From assembly GCF_001269655.1 (NCBI RefSeq), contig NZ_LHVE01000004.1:124001-188000 (forward strand): a stretch of DNA of 64,000 nucleotides, written 5' to 3'. This stretch comes from Pseudomonas thivervalensis (GTDB lineage Bacteria; Pseudomonadota; Gammaproteobacteria; Pseudomonadales; Pseudomonadaceae). The position numbers and the translations under genes were made by a program. This document shows positions 45,943 through 55,954 of the stretch, piece by piece (position 1 is the stretch's first letter; the number at the start of each line of letters is the position of its first letter). The notes under the pieces were generated by a model. The model was not told where the DNA came from. It saw nothing but the letters and a program-made list of their open reading frames with translations, and ran no database searches.

Positions 45943-47769
45943 ATGCATCCCCGCGTTCTTGAGGTCACCGAACGGCTTATCGCCCGCAGCCGCGCCACGC
46001 GTGAGGCTTACCTTGCATTGATCCGTGGTGCGGCCAGCGACGGTCCGATGCGCGGCAAGCTGCAATGCGCCAACTTCGCTCACGGCGTGGCCGGTTGCGG
46101 CACCGAAGACAAGCACCACCTGCGGATGATGAACGCCGCCAACATCGCCATCGTGTCGTCCTATAACGACATGCTCTCGGCCCACCAGCCCTACGAAACC
46201 TTCCCGGAACAGATCAAGAAAGCCCTGCGCGAGATCGGTTCGGTCGGCCAGTTCGCCGGTGGCACGCCCGCGATGTGCGACGGCGTGACCCAGGGCGAGG
46301 CGGGAATGGAACTGAGCCTGCCGAGCCGCGAAGTGATCGCGCTGTCCACGGCGGTGGCGCTGTCCCACAACATGTTCGACGGCGCGCTGATGCTCGGCAT
46401 CTGCGACAAGATCGTTCCGGGCCTGATGATGGGCGCGCTGCGCTTCGGTCATTTGCCGACGATCTTCGTGCCCGGCGGGCCGATGGTCTCGGGCATTTCC
46501 AACAAGGAAAAAGCCGACGTGCGCCAGCGCTACGCCGAAGGCAAGGCCACCCGCGAAGAGCTGCTGGAATCGGAGATGAAGTCCTACCACAGCCCTGGCA
46601 CCTGCACCTTCTACGGCACCGCCAACACCAACCAGTTGCTGATGGAAGTGATGGGCCTGCATTTGCCGGGCGCCTCGTTCGTCAACCCGAACACGCCGCT
46701 GCGCGATGCCCTGACCCGTGAGGCGGCGTTCCAGGTGACGCGCATGACCAAGCAAAGCGGCAACTTCATGCCCATCGGCGAGATTGTCGACGAACGTTCG
46801 CTGGTCAACTCCATCGTTGCGCTGCACGCCACCGGCGGCTCCACCAACCACACCCTGCACATGCCGGCCATCGCCATGGCGGCGGGCATCCAGCTGACCT
46901 GGCAGGACATGGCCGACCTCTCCGAGGTGGTGCCGACCCTGAGCCACGTCTACCCGAACGGCAAGGCTGACATCAACCACTTCCAGGCGGCGGGCGGCAT
47001 GTCGTTCCTGATCCGTGAGTTGCTGGAAGCCGGTTTGCTTCATGAGAACGTCAACACCGTGCTCGGTCACGGCCTGAGCCGCTACACCCAGGAGCCGTTC
47101 CTCGAGGATGGCGAACTGGTATGGCGCGACGGTCCGATCGAAAGCCTCGACGAAAACATCCTGCGCCCGGTGGCTCGTGCCTTCTCGCCAGAAGGTGGGT
47201 TGCGGGTGATGGAAGGCAACCTGGGCCGTGGGGTGATGAAGGTTTCGGCCGTGGCCCTGGAAAACCAGATTGTCGAAGCACCGGCCATGGTCTTCCAGGA
47301 TCAACAAGACCTGGCGGACGCGTTCAAGGCCGGTCTGCTGGAGAAAGATTTTGTCGCGGTGATGCGCTTCCAGGGCCCACGCTCCAACGGGATGCCGGAA
47401 CTGCACAAGATGACGCCATTCCTCGGTGTGTTGCAGGACCGTGGCTTCAAAGTGGCGCTGGTGACCGATGGGCGCATGTCCGGCGCGTCGGGGAAAATCC
47501 CGGCGGCCATCCATGTCAGCCCCGAAGCTTATGTCGGTGGTGCGTTGGCCCGGGTGCAGGAGGGCGATATCATCCGTGTCGATGGCGTCAAAGGCACTTT
47601 GGAATTGAAAGTGGACGCCGAGGAATTCGCCGCGCGCGAGCCGGCCAAGGGCCTGTTGGGCAACAACATTGGCACTGGCCGCGAGCTGTTCGGTTTCATG
47701 CGCATGGCCTTCAGCTCGGCGGAGCAGGGCGCCAGCGCCTTCACATCTGCCCTGGAGACGCTTAATTGA
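45943..47769 (+). CDS. edd: 6-phosphogluconate dehydratase
   Basis: Edd dehydrates 6-phosphogluconate to KDPG, the first committed Entner-Doudoroff step, with an iron-sulfur cluster. The 608 residues show [106 protein letters not shown] with a cluster cysteine, [11 protein letters not shown] and [23 protein letters not shown]. Its stop overlaps the glk start by ATGA-type coupling. HexR sites lie upstream. Confidence 0.97.
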   Translation: MHPRVLEVTERLIARSRATREAYLALIRGAASDGPMRGKLQCANFAHGVAGCGTEDKHHLRMMNAANIAIVSSYNDMLSAHQPYETFPEQIKKALREIGSVGQFAGGTPAMCDGVTQGEAGMELSLPSREVIALSTAVALSHNMFDGALMLGICDKIVPGLMMGALRFGHLPTIFVPGGPMVSGISNKEKADVRQRYAEGKATREELLESEMKSYHSPGTCTFYGTANTNQLLMEVMGLHLPGASFVNPNTPLRDALTREAAFQVTRMTKQSGNFMPIGEIVDERSLVNSIVALHATGGSTNHTLHMPAIAMAAGIQLTWQDMADLSEVVPTLSHVYPNGKADINHFQAAGGMSFLIRELLEAGLLHENVNTVLGHGLSRYTQEPFLEDGELVWRDGPIESLDENILRPVARAFSPEGGLRVMEGNLGRGVMKVSAVALENQIVEAPAMVFQDQQDLADAFKAGLLEKDFVAVMRFQGPRSNGMPELHKMTPFLGVLQDRGFKVALVTDGRMSGASGKIPAAIHVSPEAYVGGALARVQEGDIIRVDGVKGTLELKVDAEEFAAREPAKGLLGNNIGTGRELFGFMRMAFSSAEQGASAFTSALETLN

Positions 47770-48725
47770 AACTGGCTTTGGTCGGTGACATCGGAGGGAC
47801 CAACGCGCGTTTTGCGCTGTGGAAAAACCACACCCTGGAAAACATCCAGGTGCTGGCCACGGCGGATTACGCCTGCCCGGAAGATGCCATCGAGGTTTAC
47901 TTGAGCGGCATGGGCCTGAAGCCGGGCGCTATCGGTTCGGTGTGCCTGTCGGTGGCCGGTCCCGTGAGCGGCGATGAGTTTCGCTTCACCAACAATCACT
48001 GGCGCTTGAGCAACCTGGCATTCTGCGAGAGGTTGCAGGTGGAGAAGCTGTTGCTGGTCAACGACTTCTCGGCCATGGCCCTGGGCATGACCCGCTTGCG
48101 TCCCGATGAGTATCGGGTCGTGTGTGAAGGCACCCCGGAGCCGATGCGTCCGGCGGTGGTGATCGGGCCGGGCACCGGGCTGGGCGTCGGCACGCTGTTG
48201 GATCTGGGTGAGGGGCGTTTCGCGGCGTTGCCGGGGGAGGGCGGCCATGTCGACCTGCCCATGAGCAGCCCTCGGGAAACCCAGCTGTGGCAGCACATCT
48301 ACAACGAGATCGGCCACGTCAGCGCCGAAACCGCCTTGAGCGGCAGCGGGTTGCCTCGGGTGTACCGGGCCATTTGCGCTGTGGACGGCCATGTGCCGGT
48401 ACTCGATACCCCCGAATCCATCACTGCGGCTGGCCTGGCCGGCGACCCCATTGCCCTGGAAGTGCTCGAGCAGTTCTGCCGTTGGCTGGGGCGCGTGGCC
48501 GGCAACAATGTGTTGACGCTGGGCGGGCGCGGCGGCGTCTACATCGTCGGTGGCGTGGTCCCGCGTTTTGCCGATTTTTTCCTCGAAAGCGGTTTCGTCC
48601 GGTGCTTCGCCGACAAGGGCTGCATGAGCGATTATTTCAAGGGCATTCCAGTCTGGCTGGTGACCGCGCCGTACTCCGGCCTGATGGGGGCGGGCGTGGC
48701 GTTGGAGCAATCGGCTATCGCCTGA
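47766..48725 (+). CDS. glk: Glucokinase
   Basis: Glk phosphorylates cytoplasmic glucose to glucose-6-phosphate with ATP. The 319-residue protein has the phosphate-1 loop [47 protein letters not shown] with the catalytic Asp, [22 protein letters not shown] and the adenosine region [15 protein letters not shown]. It overlaps edd by four bases, so the two are translationally coupled. A REP follows before gltR. Confidence 0.95.
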   Translation: MKLALVGDIGGTNARFALWKNHTLENIQVLATADYACPEDAIEVYLSGMGLKPGAIGSVCLSVAGPVSGDEFRFTNNHWRLSNLAFCERLQVEKLLLVNDFSAMALGMTRLRPDEYRVVCEGTPEPMRPAVVIGPGTGLGVGTLLDLGEGRFAALPGEGGHVDLPMSSPRETQLWQHIYNEIGHVSAETALSGSGLPRVYRAICAVDGHVPVLDTPESITAAGLAGDPIALEVLEQFCRWLGRVAGNNVLTLGGRGGVYIVGGVVPRFADFFLESGFVRCFADKGCMSDYFKGIPVWLVTAPYSGLMGAGVALEQSAIA

Positions 48726-48745
48726 CGTTTGAGATGTGCCCACCC

Positions 48746-48835
48746 TGTGGGAGCGAGCTTGCTCGCGATGACGGAGTGCCAGTCGCCATTGATATTGACT
48801 GATACACCGCTATCGCGAGCAAGCTCGCTCCCACA
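48746..48835. repeat. REP palindrome between glk and gltR
   Basis: Complete GTGGGAGCGAGCTTGCTCGC-family copy starting 21 bases past the glk stop. It divides edd-glk from the two-component genes. Confidence 0.85.
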
Positions 48836-48911
48836 GGTTTTTTTGCAGTGTGTTTGTAGGCTTTATCCATCAGGCATAATCGCCCCAATCCAAACAACAA
48901 GGACGAGGCCC

Positions 48912-49643
48912 GTGAGTTCAGTAAACAAATCGATTTTGTTGGTCGACGACGACCAGGAGATTCGCGAACTGCTGGACACCTACCTCAGCCGTGCGGGGTT
49001 CCAGGTGCGGACCACGCCCGACGGCGCCGGGTTTCGCCAGGCGTTGAACGATGCACCGAGCGACCTGGTGATCCTCGATGTGATGCTGCCCGATGAAGAC
49101 GGTTTCAGCCTTTGCCGCTGGGTTCGCCAGCATCCACGCCAGGCGCACGTGCCGATCATCATGCTCACCGCCAGTTCCGACGAGGCCGACCGGGTCATCG
49201 GCCTTGAGCTGGGCGCCGATGATTACCTGGGCAAACCCTTCAGCCCGCGTGAATTGCAGGCGCGCATCAAGGCGCTGCTGCGCCGGGCGCAATTCGGCCA
49301 GGAGCGCGCCGGCGGCGAAGTGCTGGCCTTCGATGAGTGGCGGCTGGACATGGTCAGCCATCGGCTGTTTCACACCGACGGTGAAGAAGTGATTCTCTCC
49401 GGTGCCGACTTCGCCCTGCTCAAGTTGTTTCTCGACCATCCCCAGGAGATCCTCGATCGCGACACCATCGGCAACGCGACCCGTGGCCGCGAGTTGATGC
49501 CCCTGGACCGGATCGTCGACATGGCGGTCAGTCGCCTGCGCCAGCGCCTGCGTGACACCGACAAGCCGCCGCGGCTGATTCGCACGGTGCGGGGCAGCGG
49601 TTATCAACTGGCGGCCAGTGTGGTTGCCAGCAATGGTCATTGA
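48912..49643 (+). CDS. gltR: Glucose-uptake response regulator GltR
   Basis: The 243-residue OmpR-type regulator has a receiver domain with phosphoacceptor Asp56 (LVILDVMLPDEDG), acidic pair DDD at 12-14 and Lys in GADDYLGKPFSP, then a winged-helix DNA-binding domain (EVILSGADFALLKLFLDHPQEILDRDTI, LRQRLRDTDKPPRLIRTVRGSGYQL). In P. aeruginosa GltR with GtrS controls glucose transport genes. A GTG start at 48912 with GGACGAGG upstream gives the expected beginning; longer frames run into the REP. It overlaps gtrS by 11 bases. Confidence 0.93.
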   Translation: MSSVNKSILLVDDDQEIRELLDTYLSRAGFQVRTTPDGAGFRQALNDAPSDLVILDVMLPDEDGFSLCRWVRQHPRQAHVPIIMLTASSDEADRVIGLELGADDYLGKPFSPRELQARIKALLRRAQFGQERAGGEVLAFDEWRLDMVSHRLFHTDGEEVILSGADFALLKLFLDHPQEILDRDTIGNATRGRELMPLDRIVDMAVSRLRQRLRDTDKPPRLIRTVRGSGYQLAASVVASNGH

Positions 49644-51102
49644 CTGGATCAAAAAAGTTGCCCGGCGGGTACCGGTACCACGTTCGTTGCTGGGCCGGAT
49701 GCTGCTGCTGACCCTGCTGGTGGTGCTGTTCGCCCAGACCCTGTCCAGCCTGATCTGGGTTTCGCAATTGCGTGCCACCCAACTTGAAGGCCTGGTCACC
49801 AGCGCCCGCAGCCTGGCCCATTCGATGACGGCCAGCGTCAGTTACCTGCGCTCGCTGCCGGTGGCGTACCGGCCGTTGGTGCTGGACCAGTTGCGCAGCA
49901 TGGGCGGCACGCGGTTTGTCGTCACCCTCAACGACAAACCCTTGGGCATGGACGTGCTGCCGGTGACGCCGCGCAAGCAGGCGGTGCTCACGGCCGTGGA
50001 TGAAGTGCTGCGCCGTTCCTTGGGTCATAACGCCGACATCTCGGTGACGTTCGTCAGCCCCGACGACCTGCGGATTTTCAACGCGGGGCTCAAGCTCGAT
50101 GAACTGCCCCGTTCGTGGGCCCACTATGCCTTGACCCTGGAACCGGTGAATCCGCCGGTGCTGGTCACGCAGATTCAGATGGCGCCGGGTGAGTGGCTGT
50201 ACATCGCCTCGCTGCTGCCCGAACCCTACACCAGCCTCGAAGAGCAAGACCTGCCCAAGCAACAGGTCGGTTTCATCGTGCTCACCAGCAGCCTGTTGTT
50301 GCTGTTCATCGGTTTGCTGGTGCACTGGCAGAGCCGGCCCCTCAAGCGTCTGGCCCGAGCCGCGCGGGACATGTCCCTGGGCGCCGAAGTGGAGCCGGTG
50401 GCCGAGGGCGGCGGCAGCGAAGTGGTGGAAGTGGGTCGGGCGTTCAATGCCATGCGCGAACGCATCAGCCGTTACCTGACGGAGCGCAGCCAGTTGTTCA
50501 GCGCGATTTCCCACGACTTGCGCACGCCTATCACTCGATTGCGCCTGCGGGTCGAGCTGTTGGAAGACGAAAACCTGCAAGCCAAGTTCGGCCGTGACCT
50601 GGATGAGCTGGAGCTGCTGGTCAAAGGCGCGCTGCAATGCGTCAAGGACACCGACATCCACGAAAACATCGAGCCGGTGGACCTCAACCATGTGCTCGAT
50701 TGCCTGGTCGAACCTTACCTGGCACCCAACGGCAACGGCCGAGTGACCCAGGATGGCCGGGCGCTGGCGCCGTACCCCGGCAAGCCGCTGGCCCTCAAGC
50801 GCTGCATCGGCAACCTGATCGACAACGCCTTGAAATACGGACAGAACGCCCACCTGCACATCGATGACGATGAAACCGCCTTCATCCTGCACGTCGACGA
50901 CGAAGGCCCCGGCGTGCCTGAGCAACGCCTGGAGCAAGTTTTCGAACCGCACTTCCGCCTCGCCGGGCAACAGCAGGGCTATGGCCTGGGCCTGGGCATT
51001 GCCCGCAACATCGCCCACAGCCATGGCGGCGAAGTGAGCTTGCAGAACCTGCGTGAAGGCGGGTTGCGGGTGACGTTGCAGTTGCCTCGCAGTGTGGAGT
51101 AG
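49633..51102 (+). CDS. gtrS: Sensor histidine kinase GtrS
   Basis: The 489-residue inner-membrane kinase has two membrane helices (LLLLTLLVVLFAQTLSSLIWV near 24-44 and VGFIVLTSSLLLLFIGLLVHW near 210-232) around a periplasmic sensor domain. A HAMP domain follows (RPLKRLARAARDMSLGAEVEP), then the H-box SAISHDLRTPITRLRLRVELL with His294. The ATPase domain has LIDNALKYG, DDEGPGVPE and GYGLGLGIARNIAHSHGG. In P. aeruginosa GtrS senses 2-ketogluconate or 6-phosphogluconate and signals to GltR. ATG at 49633 is used. Confidence 0.92.
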   Translation: MVIDWIKKVARRVPVPRSLLGRMLLLTLLVVLFAQTLSSLIWVSQLRATQLEGLVTSARSLAHSMTASVSYLRSLPVAYRPLVLDQLRSMGGTRFVVTLNDKPLGMDVLPVTPRKQAVLTAVDEVLRRSLGHNADISVTFVSPDDLRIFNAGLKLDELPRSWAHYALTLEPVNPPVLVTQIQMAPGEWLYIASLLPEPYTSLEEQDLPKQQVGFIVLTSSLLLLFIGLLVHWQSRPLKRLARAARDMSLGAEVEPVAEGGGSEVVEVGRAFNAMRERISRYLTERSQLFSAISHDLRTPITRLRLRVELLEDENLQAKFGRDLDELELLVKGALQCVKDTDIHENIEPVDLNHVLDCLVEPYLAPNGNGRVTQDGRALAPYPGKPLALKRCIGNLIDNALKYGQNAHLHIDDDETAFILHVDDEGPGVPEQRLEQVFEPHFRLAGQQQGYGLGLGIARNIAHSHGGEVSLQNLREGGLRVTLQLPRSVE

Positions 51103-51117
51103 CCAGCCCTGTTGACT

Positions 51118-51228
51118 GATCGTTCCCACGCTCTGCGTGGGAATGCAGCCCGGGACGCTCTGCGTCCCATCTAAAGCCGAACGCGGAGCGTCCGTTGATG
51201 CATTCCCACGCGGAGCGTGGGAACGATC
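51118..51228. repeat. Inverted repeat of a third family (CGTTCCCACGCTCTGCGTGG)
   Basis: GATCGTTCCCACGCTCTGCG at the left pairs with CGCGGAGCGTGGGAACGATC at the right, with a second internal pairing GGGACGCTCTGCG/CGCGGAGCGTCC. Unlike the other REP families it appears only once in this window. It separates gtrS from the AGE-family gene. Confidence 0.85.
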
Positions 51229-51262
51229 ATCACCCCATCTCCCAGGTAAATGTCACAACTCG

Positions 51263-51318
51263 GTGACATAACTCGCCCCGTTCGTTACCTGCCCCTCGCC
51301 CTCCCTTGTTTAGACTCC
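51263..51318 (+). promoter_or_regulatory. Promoter module of the AGE-family isomerase gene
   Basis: GTGACAT, 14 bases, GTTACCTGC, 18 bases, TAGACTCC. The same three blocks with the same spacings lie upstream of gtsA. TAGACT is a plausible -10, and GTTACCTGC lies where an activator or -35 would sit. Start of translation is 33 bases beyond. Confidence 0.65.
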
Positions 51319-51348
51319 CTCTGTCAAAACAACAAAAAAGGTACCCCG

Positions 51349-52608
51349 ATGGACACCTTCCAACCGGCCTTCAGCAGTTGGCTGAACACCCCTGCCCACC
51401 AGCAATGGCTTGCCGATGAAGGCTTGCGGCTGCTGGCGTTCGCCAAGGCCTCGAAGCTGCCGGACGGCTTTGGCAACCTGGACGAGTGCGGCCACCTGCC
51501 GGCCGATGCCCGGGCCGAGACCATGAACACCGCGCGCATGACCCACAGCTTCGCCATGGCCCATATCCAGGGCCTGCCGGGTTTCGCCGAGTTGGTGGAC
51601 CACGGTATCCAGGCCCTCAACGGCCCCCTGCGCGACGCCGAACATGGCGGCTGGTTCGCCACGACGCGGCCTGATGAAGACGGCGCTGGCAAAGCCGCCT
51701 ACTTGCATGCGTTCGTCGCCCTGGCGGCCAGTTCGGCGGTGGTGGCCCAGCGTCCCGGTGCGCCGGCGTTGCTGGACGAAGCGGTGCGGATCATCGATGA
51801 GCATTTCTGGTGTGAGGAGGAGGGCGCCCTGCGCGAATCCTTCAATCGCGACTGGAGCGAGGAGGAGGCCTATCGCGGCGCCAACAGCAACATGCACGCC
51901 ACCGAAGCCTTCCTGGCCCTGGCCGATGCCACCGACGATCCTCGTTGGCTGGTGCGTGCCCTGCGCATTGTCGAACGGGTGATCCACGGCCATGCCGCCG
52001 CCAACGATTATCTGGTGGTGGAGCATTTCGACCGCCACTGGCAGCCGCTGCGCGACTACAACCAGGACAATCCCGCCGATGGTTTCCGCCCCTACGGCAC
52101 GACGCCCGGCCACGGTTTCGAATGGGCGCGGCTGCTGCTGCACCTGGAAGCCGCGCGGGTGCAGATCGGCATGCTGACCCCAGGTTGGTTGGCCCACGAC
52201 GCGCAAAAACTCTTCGACCAGAACTGCCGCCACGGTTGGGACGTCGATGGCGCGCCGGGCATTGTCTACACCCTGGACTGGGACAATCGCGCCGTGGTTC
52301 GCCACCGCCTGCATTGGGTCCACGCCGAAGCAGCGGCCGCTGCCAGCGCCTTGCTCAAGCGCACCGACGAGGCGAAGTACGAGGCCTGGTACCGGTGCTT
52401 CTGGGAGTTCTGTGACAAACATTTCATCGATCGCTGCAACGGCAGCTGGCATCACGAACTCGATCCGCAAAACCGTCCCAGCGCCGACATCTGGCCCGGC
52501 AAGCCGGACCTGTATCACGCCTGGCAAGCGGTCTTGATTCCGCGCCTGCCCCTGGCACCGAGCATGGCGTCAGCCCTGGCGCGGTTATCCAGCCCTGCGC
52601 CTGTGTAA
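51349..52608 (+). CDS. AGE-family sugar epimerase/isomerase (mannose isomerase-like)
   Basis: The 419-residue protein has the (alpha/alpha)6-barrel pattern of N-acylglucosamine 2-epimerase relatives: MTHSFAMAHIQG, GWFATTRPDEDGAGKAAYLHAFVALA, SFNRDWSEEEAYRGANSNMHATEAFLALA, RPYGTTPGHGFEWARLLLHL, HRLHWVHAEAAAAASAL and GKPDLYHAWQAVL. The conserved histidines of YihS/mannose isomerase are readable (ANSNMHATEAF, PGHGFEWAR, HELDPQN). It probably interconverts aldose and ketose such as mannose/fructose. It lies between gtrS and gtsA, where P. aeruginosa has no such gene, and has its own copy of the gtsA-like promoter. ATG at 51349 is preceded by AAAAAAGGTA. Confidence 0.85.
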   Translation: MDTFQPAFSSWLNTPAHQQWLADEGLRLLAFAKASKLPDGFGNLDECGHLPADARAETMNTARMTHSFAMAHIQGLPGFAELVDHGIQALNGPLRDAEHGGWFATTRPDEDGAGKAAYLHAFVALAASSAVVAQRPGAPALLDEAVRIIDEHFWCEEEGALRESFNRDWSEEEAYRGANSNMHATEAFLALADATDDPRWLVRALRIVERVIHGHAAANDYLVVEHFDRHWQPLRDYNQDNPADGFRPYGTTPGHGFEWARLLLHLEAARVQIGMLTPGWLAHDAQKLFDQNCRHGWDVDGAPGIVYTLDWDNRAVVRHRLHWVHAEAAAAASALLKRTDEAKYEAWYRCFWEFCDKHFIDRCNGSWHHELDPQNRPSADIWPGKPDLYHAWQAVLIPRLPLAPSMASALARLSSPAPV

Positions 52609-52615
52609 CCATGCC

Positions 52616-52671
52616 GTGACATTTGCACGTCCCTTCGTTACCTGCGAAGGGATTCCCTCTGATTAGAATCC
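52616..52671 (+). promoter_or_regulatory. Promoter module of gtsABCD
   Basis: GTGACAT, 14 bases, GTTACCTGC, 18 bases, TAGAATCC. TAGAAT is a good -10. The ribosome binding stretch AACAACAAGAAAGGTA is also nearly the same as that before the AGE gene. It is a likely target of GltR. Extra leader of about 50 bases precedes the ATG. Confidence 0.7.
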
Positions 52672-52724
52672 ATGCAGCGCAAGCTCCAGACTTGCATGCA
52701 TAACAACAAGAAAGGTAATTCTAG

Positions 52725-54026
52725 ATGAATGCGATTTCTCGCCTCGCTACTGTCATTTCTCTTGCTTCCCTGCTTCCCGTCGCAGCCTTCCCTGTCACCA
52801 CCCTTGCCGCCGAATCCAAAGGTTCCGTGGAAGTCGTCCACTGGTGGACGTCGGGTGGTGAAAAAGCCGCGGTCGATGTGCTCAAGGCCCAGGTAGAAAA
52901 AGACGGCTTTACCTGGAAGGACGGCGCTGTCGCCGGCGGTGGCGGTTCCACCGCCATGACCGTGCTCAAGAGCCGTGCCGTGGCCGGCAACCCACCGGGT
53001 GTCGCCCAGATCAAGGGCCCGGACATCCAGGAATGGGCATCCACCGGGCTGCTCGACACCGACATCCTCAAGGACGTGGCCAAGGCCGAGAAGTGGGACA
53101 GCCTGCTCGACAAGAAAGTCTCCGACACCGTGAAGTACGAAGGTGACTACGTCGCCGTGCCGGTGAACATCCACCGCGTCAACTGGCTGTGGATCAACCC
53201 GGAAGTCTTCAAGAAAGCCGGCATCACCAAGAACCCAACCACCCTCGAAGAGTTCTACGCCGCTGGCGACAAGCTCAAGGCCGCGGGTTTCATCGCGCTT
53301 GCCCACGGTGGCCAGCCTTGGCAGGACAGCACCGTGTTCGAAGCCGTGGTGCTTTCGGTCATGGGCGCCGATGGCTACAAGAAGGCCCTGGTCGACCTGG
53401 ATGACAAGGCCCTGACCGGTCCGGACATGGTCAAGGCGCTGACCGAGCTGAAGAAAGTCGCGACCTACATGGACGCCGACGGCAAGGGCCAGGACTGGAA
53501 CCTGGAAGCGGCCAAGGTCATCAACGGCAAGGCCGGCATGCAGATTATGGGTGACTGGGCCAAGAGCGAGTGGACCGCGGCGAAGAAAGTCGCCGGCAAG
53601 GACTACGAGTGCGTGGCCTTCCCGGGCACCGACAAGGCCTTCACCTACAACATCGACTCCCTGGCGGTGTTCAAACAGAAAGACAAGGGCACTGCGGCGG
53701 GTCAGCAGGATATCGCCAAGGTCGTGCTGGGTGAGAACTTCCAGAAAGTCTTCAGCATCAACAAGGGCTCGATCCCGGTGCGCAACGACATGCTGGGCGA
53801 CATGGCCAAGTACGGTTTCGATTCCTGCGCCCAGACCGCGGCCAAGGACTTCCTGACGGACGCCAAGTCCGGCGGCCTGCAGCCGAGCATGGCGCACAAC
53901 ATGGCGACCACGCTGGCGGTACAGGGTGCGTTCTTCGATGTGGTGACCAATTACATCAACGACCCGAAAGCCGACCCGGCCGACGCTGCCAAGAAACTCG
54001 GCGCAGCGGTTCAGTCTGCGAAGTAA
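52725..54026 (+). CDS. gtsA: Glucose ABC transporter, periplasmic binding protein
   Basis: GtsA binds glucose (and perhaps mannose) in the periplasm for the GtsBCD importer. The 433-residue protein has a Sec signal ([22 protein letters not shown]) and a type 2 sugar-binding fold starting [74 protein letters not shown] and [12 protein letters not shown] follow, the Trp-rich contacts being typical. It heads gtsABCD, with a disrupted REP between it and gtsB. Confidence 0.95.
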   Translation: MNAISRLATVISLASLLPVAAFPVTTLAAESKGSVEVVHWWTSGGEKAAVDVLKAQVEKDGFTWKDGAVAGGGGSTAMTVLKSRAVAGNPPGVAQIKGPDIQEWASTGLLDTDILKDVAKAEKWDSLLDKKVSDTVKYEGDYVAVPVNIHRVNWLWINPEVFKKAGITKNPTTLEEFYAAGDKLKAAGFIALAHGGQPWQDSTVFEAVVLSVMGADGYKKALVDLDDKALTGPDMVKALTELKKVATYMDADGKGQDWNLEAAKVINGKAGMQIMGDWAKSEWTAAKKVAGKDYECVAFPGTDKAFTYNIDSLAVFKQKDKGTAAGQQDIAKVVLGENFQKVFSINKGSIPVRNDMLGDMAKYGFDSCAQTAAKDFLTDAKSGGLQPSMAHNMATTLAVQGAFFDVVTNYINDPKADPADAAKKLGAAVQSAK

Positions 54027-54042
54027 CTAGCGCCGCTTCCCT

Positions 54043-54161
54043 TGTGGGAGCGAGGCTGTGGGAGCAAAACTTGCTCGCGATGAACGATAACGCGGTCATT
54101 AGAAAGACCGAGGTGCCTTCATCGCGAGCAAGCTCAGCTCCCACACAAGCTCGCTGCCACA
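54043..54161. repeat. Disrupted REP between gtsA and gtsB
   Basis: GTGGGAGCGAGGCT is followed by a second GTGGGAGCAAAACTTGCTCGCG, and the far side has CGCGAGCAAGCTCAGCTCCCACAC plus CAAGCTCGCTGCCAC. Each arm carries an extra partial copy, as if the palindrome had been broken and refilled at both ends. Confidence 0.75.
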
Positions 54162-54205
54162 TTGGGAATGTTCTGTAGTCCTTTTCTCTTGTACTGGATC
54201 TTCCC

Positions 54206-55114
54206 ATGAGTTCTGTTGCTGTGTTCAGCAAGGCCTCGCCGTTCGATGCATTGCAGCGCTGGCTCCCGAAACTGGTGCTGGCGCCGAGCATGTTCATCGT
54301 TCTGGTGGGCTTCTATGGCTATATCTTGTGGACGTTCGTCCTGTCGTTCACCACCTCGACGTTCCTGCCGAACTACAAGTGGGCAGGCCTGGCGCAGTAT
54401 GCGCGGCTGATGGACAACGACCGTTGGTGGGTGGCGAGCAAGAACCTGGCGCTGTTCGGTGGCCTGTTCATCGGCATCACCCTGGTGATCGGCGTACTGC
54501 TGGCGGTATTTCTCGACCAGCGCATTCGTCGCGAAGGTTTTATCCGCACCATTTACCTGTACCCGATGGCGTTGTCGATGATCGTCACCGGTACGGCCTG
54601 GAAATGGCTGCTCAACCCAGGCATGGGCCTGGACAAATTGTTGCGTGACTGGGGCTGGGAAGGCTTCCGCCTTGATTGGCTGATCGACCCGGATCGGGTG
54701 GTGTACTGCCTGGTGATCGCGGCGGTGTGGCAGGCCTCGGGCTTCATCATGGCGATGTTCCTGGCCGGCCTGCGCGGTGTCGATCAATCGATCATCCGTG
54801 CCGCGCAGATCGATGGCGCGAGCATGCCGCGCATCTACTGGAAAGTGGTACTGCCGAGCCTGCGCCCCGTGTTCTTCAGCGCCGTGATGATCCTGGCGCA
54901 CATCGCGATCAAGAGCTTCGACCTGGTGGCGGCGATGACGGCCGGTGGCCCGGGTTATTCCTCCGACCTGCCGGCGATGTTCATGTATTCGTTCACCTTC
55001 AGTCGCGGCCAGATGGGCATGGGCTCGGCCAGCGCAATCCTGATGCTCGGCGCGATCCTCGCGATCATCGTGCCTTACCTGTACTCCGAGCTGAGGACCA
55101 AGCGTCATGACTAG
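54206..55114 (+). CDS. gtsB: Glucose ABC transporter, permease GtsB
   Basis: The 302-residue inner-membrane permease has six helices. It starts SKASPFDALQRWLPKLVLAPSMFIVLVGFYGYILWTF, with YPMALSMIVTGTAWKWLLNPGMGLD in the middle and the EAA loop AAQIDGASMPRIYWKVVLPSLRP for the ATPase. It is of the MalF-like family. Its end overlaps gtsC by eight bases. The upstream gap to gtsA of about 180 bases holds a REP. Confidence 0.94.
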   Translation: MSSVAVFSKASPFDALQRWLPKLVLAPSMFIVLVGFYGYILWTFVLSFTTSTFLPNYKWAGLAQYARLMDNDRWWVASKNLALFGGLFIGITLVIGVLLAVFLDQRIRREGFIRTIYLYPMALSMIVTGTAWKWLLNPGMGLDKLLRDWGWEGFRLDWLIDPDRVVYCLVIAAVWQASGFIMAMFLAGLRGVDQSIIRAAQIDGASMPRIYWKVVLPSLRPVFFSAVMILAHIAIKSFDLVAAMTAGGPGYSSDLPAMFMYSFTFSRGQMGMGSASAILMLGAILAIIVPYLYSELRTKRHD

Positions 55115-55952
55115 TCTCGCTGCCAAACCTTCCATCAGCCTGAGTCGCATCGCGATCTACGCGGTGCTGATCCTCGCCGTAGTGCTTTACCTGGTGCCGT
55201 TGGTGGTCATGCTGTTGACCAGCTTCAAGACCCCGGAAGACATCAGCTCCGGCAACCTGCTGAGCTGGCCGACCGTGGTCAGTGGCATCGGTTGGGTCAA
55301 GGCCTGGGCCACGGTCGACGGCTACTTCTGGAACTCGATCAAGATCACCGTCCCGGCGGTGTTGATCTCTACCGCCATCGGTGCCTTGAACGGCTACGTG
55401 TTGTCGATGTGGCGCTTTCGCGGTTCGCAGTTGTTCTTCGGCCTGTTGCTGTTCGGCTGCTTCCTGCCGTTCCAGACCGTCCTGCTGCCGGCCTCGTTCA
55501 CCCTCGGCAAGATGGGCCTGGCCAGTACCACCACGGGCCTGGTGTTCGTGCACGTGGTCTACGGCCTGGCCTTCACCACGCTGTTCTTCCGCAACTACTA
55601 CGTGAGCATTCCCGATGCACTGGTGAAGGCGGCGCGACTGGACGGTGCGGGGTTCTTCACCATTTTCCGGCGGATCATCCTGCCGATGTCCACCCCGATC
55701 ATCATGGTCTGCCTGATCTGGCAGTTCACGCAGATCTGGAACGACTTCCTGTTCGGCGTGGTGTTCTCCAGCGGTGATTCGCAACCCATCACCGTGGCGC
55801 TGAACAACCTGGTCAACACCAGTACCGGGGCCAAGGAATACAACGTGGACATGGCGGCGGCGATGATCGCCGGGCTGCCGACCCTGCTGGTCTATGTGGT
55901 GGCAGGCAAGTATTTCGTGCGCGGCCTGACGGCCGGCGCAGTCAAGGGGTAA
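55107..55952 (+). CDS. gtsC: Glucose ABC transporter, permease GtsC
   Basis: The 281-residue MalG-like permease pairs with GtsB. ISLSRIAIYAVLILAVVLYLVPLVVMLLTSFKTPEDI opens it, the EAA loop is AARLDGAGFFTIFRRIILPMSTPIIMV, and PTLLVYVVAGKYFVRGLTAGAVKG closes it in the usual MalG manner. The start lies inside gtsB and only two bases separate its stop from gtsD, consistent with tight co-translation. Confidence 0.94.
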   Translation: MTSLAAKPSISLSRIAIYAVLILAVVLYLVPLVVMLLTSFKTPEDISSGNLLSWPTVVSGIGWVKAWATVDGYFWNSIKITVPAVLISTAIGALNGYVLSMWRFRGSQLFFGLLLFGCFLPFQTVLLPASFTLGKMGLASTTTGLVFVHVVYGLAFTTLFFRNYYVSIPDALVKAARLDGAGFFTIFRRIILPMSTPIIMVCLIWQFTQIWNDFLFGVVFSSGDSQPITVALNNLVNTSTGAKEYNVDMAAAMIAGLPTLLVYVVAGKYFVRGLTAGAVKG

Positions 55953-55954
55953 TC

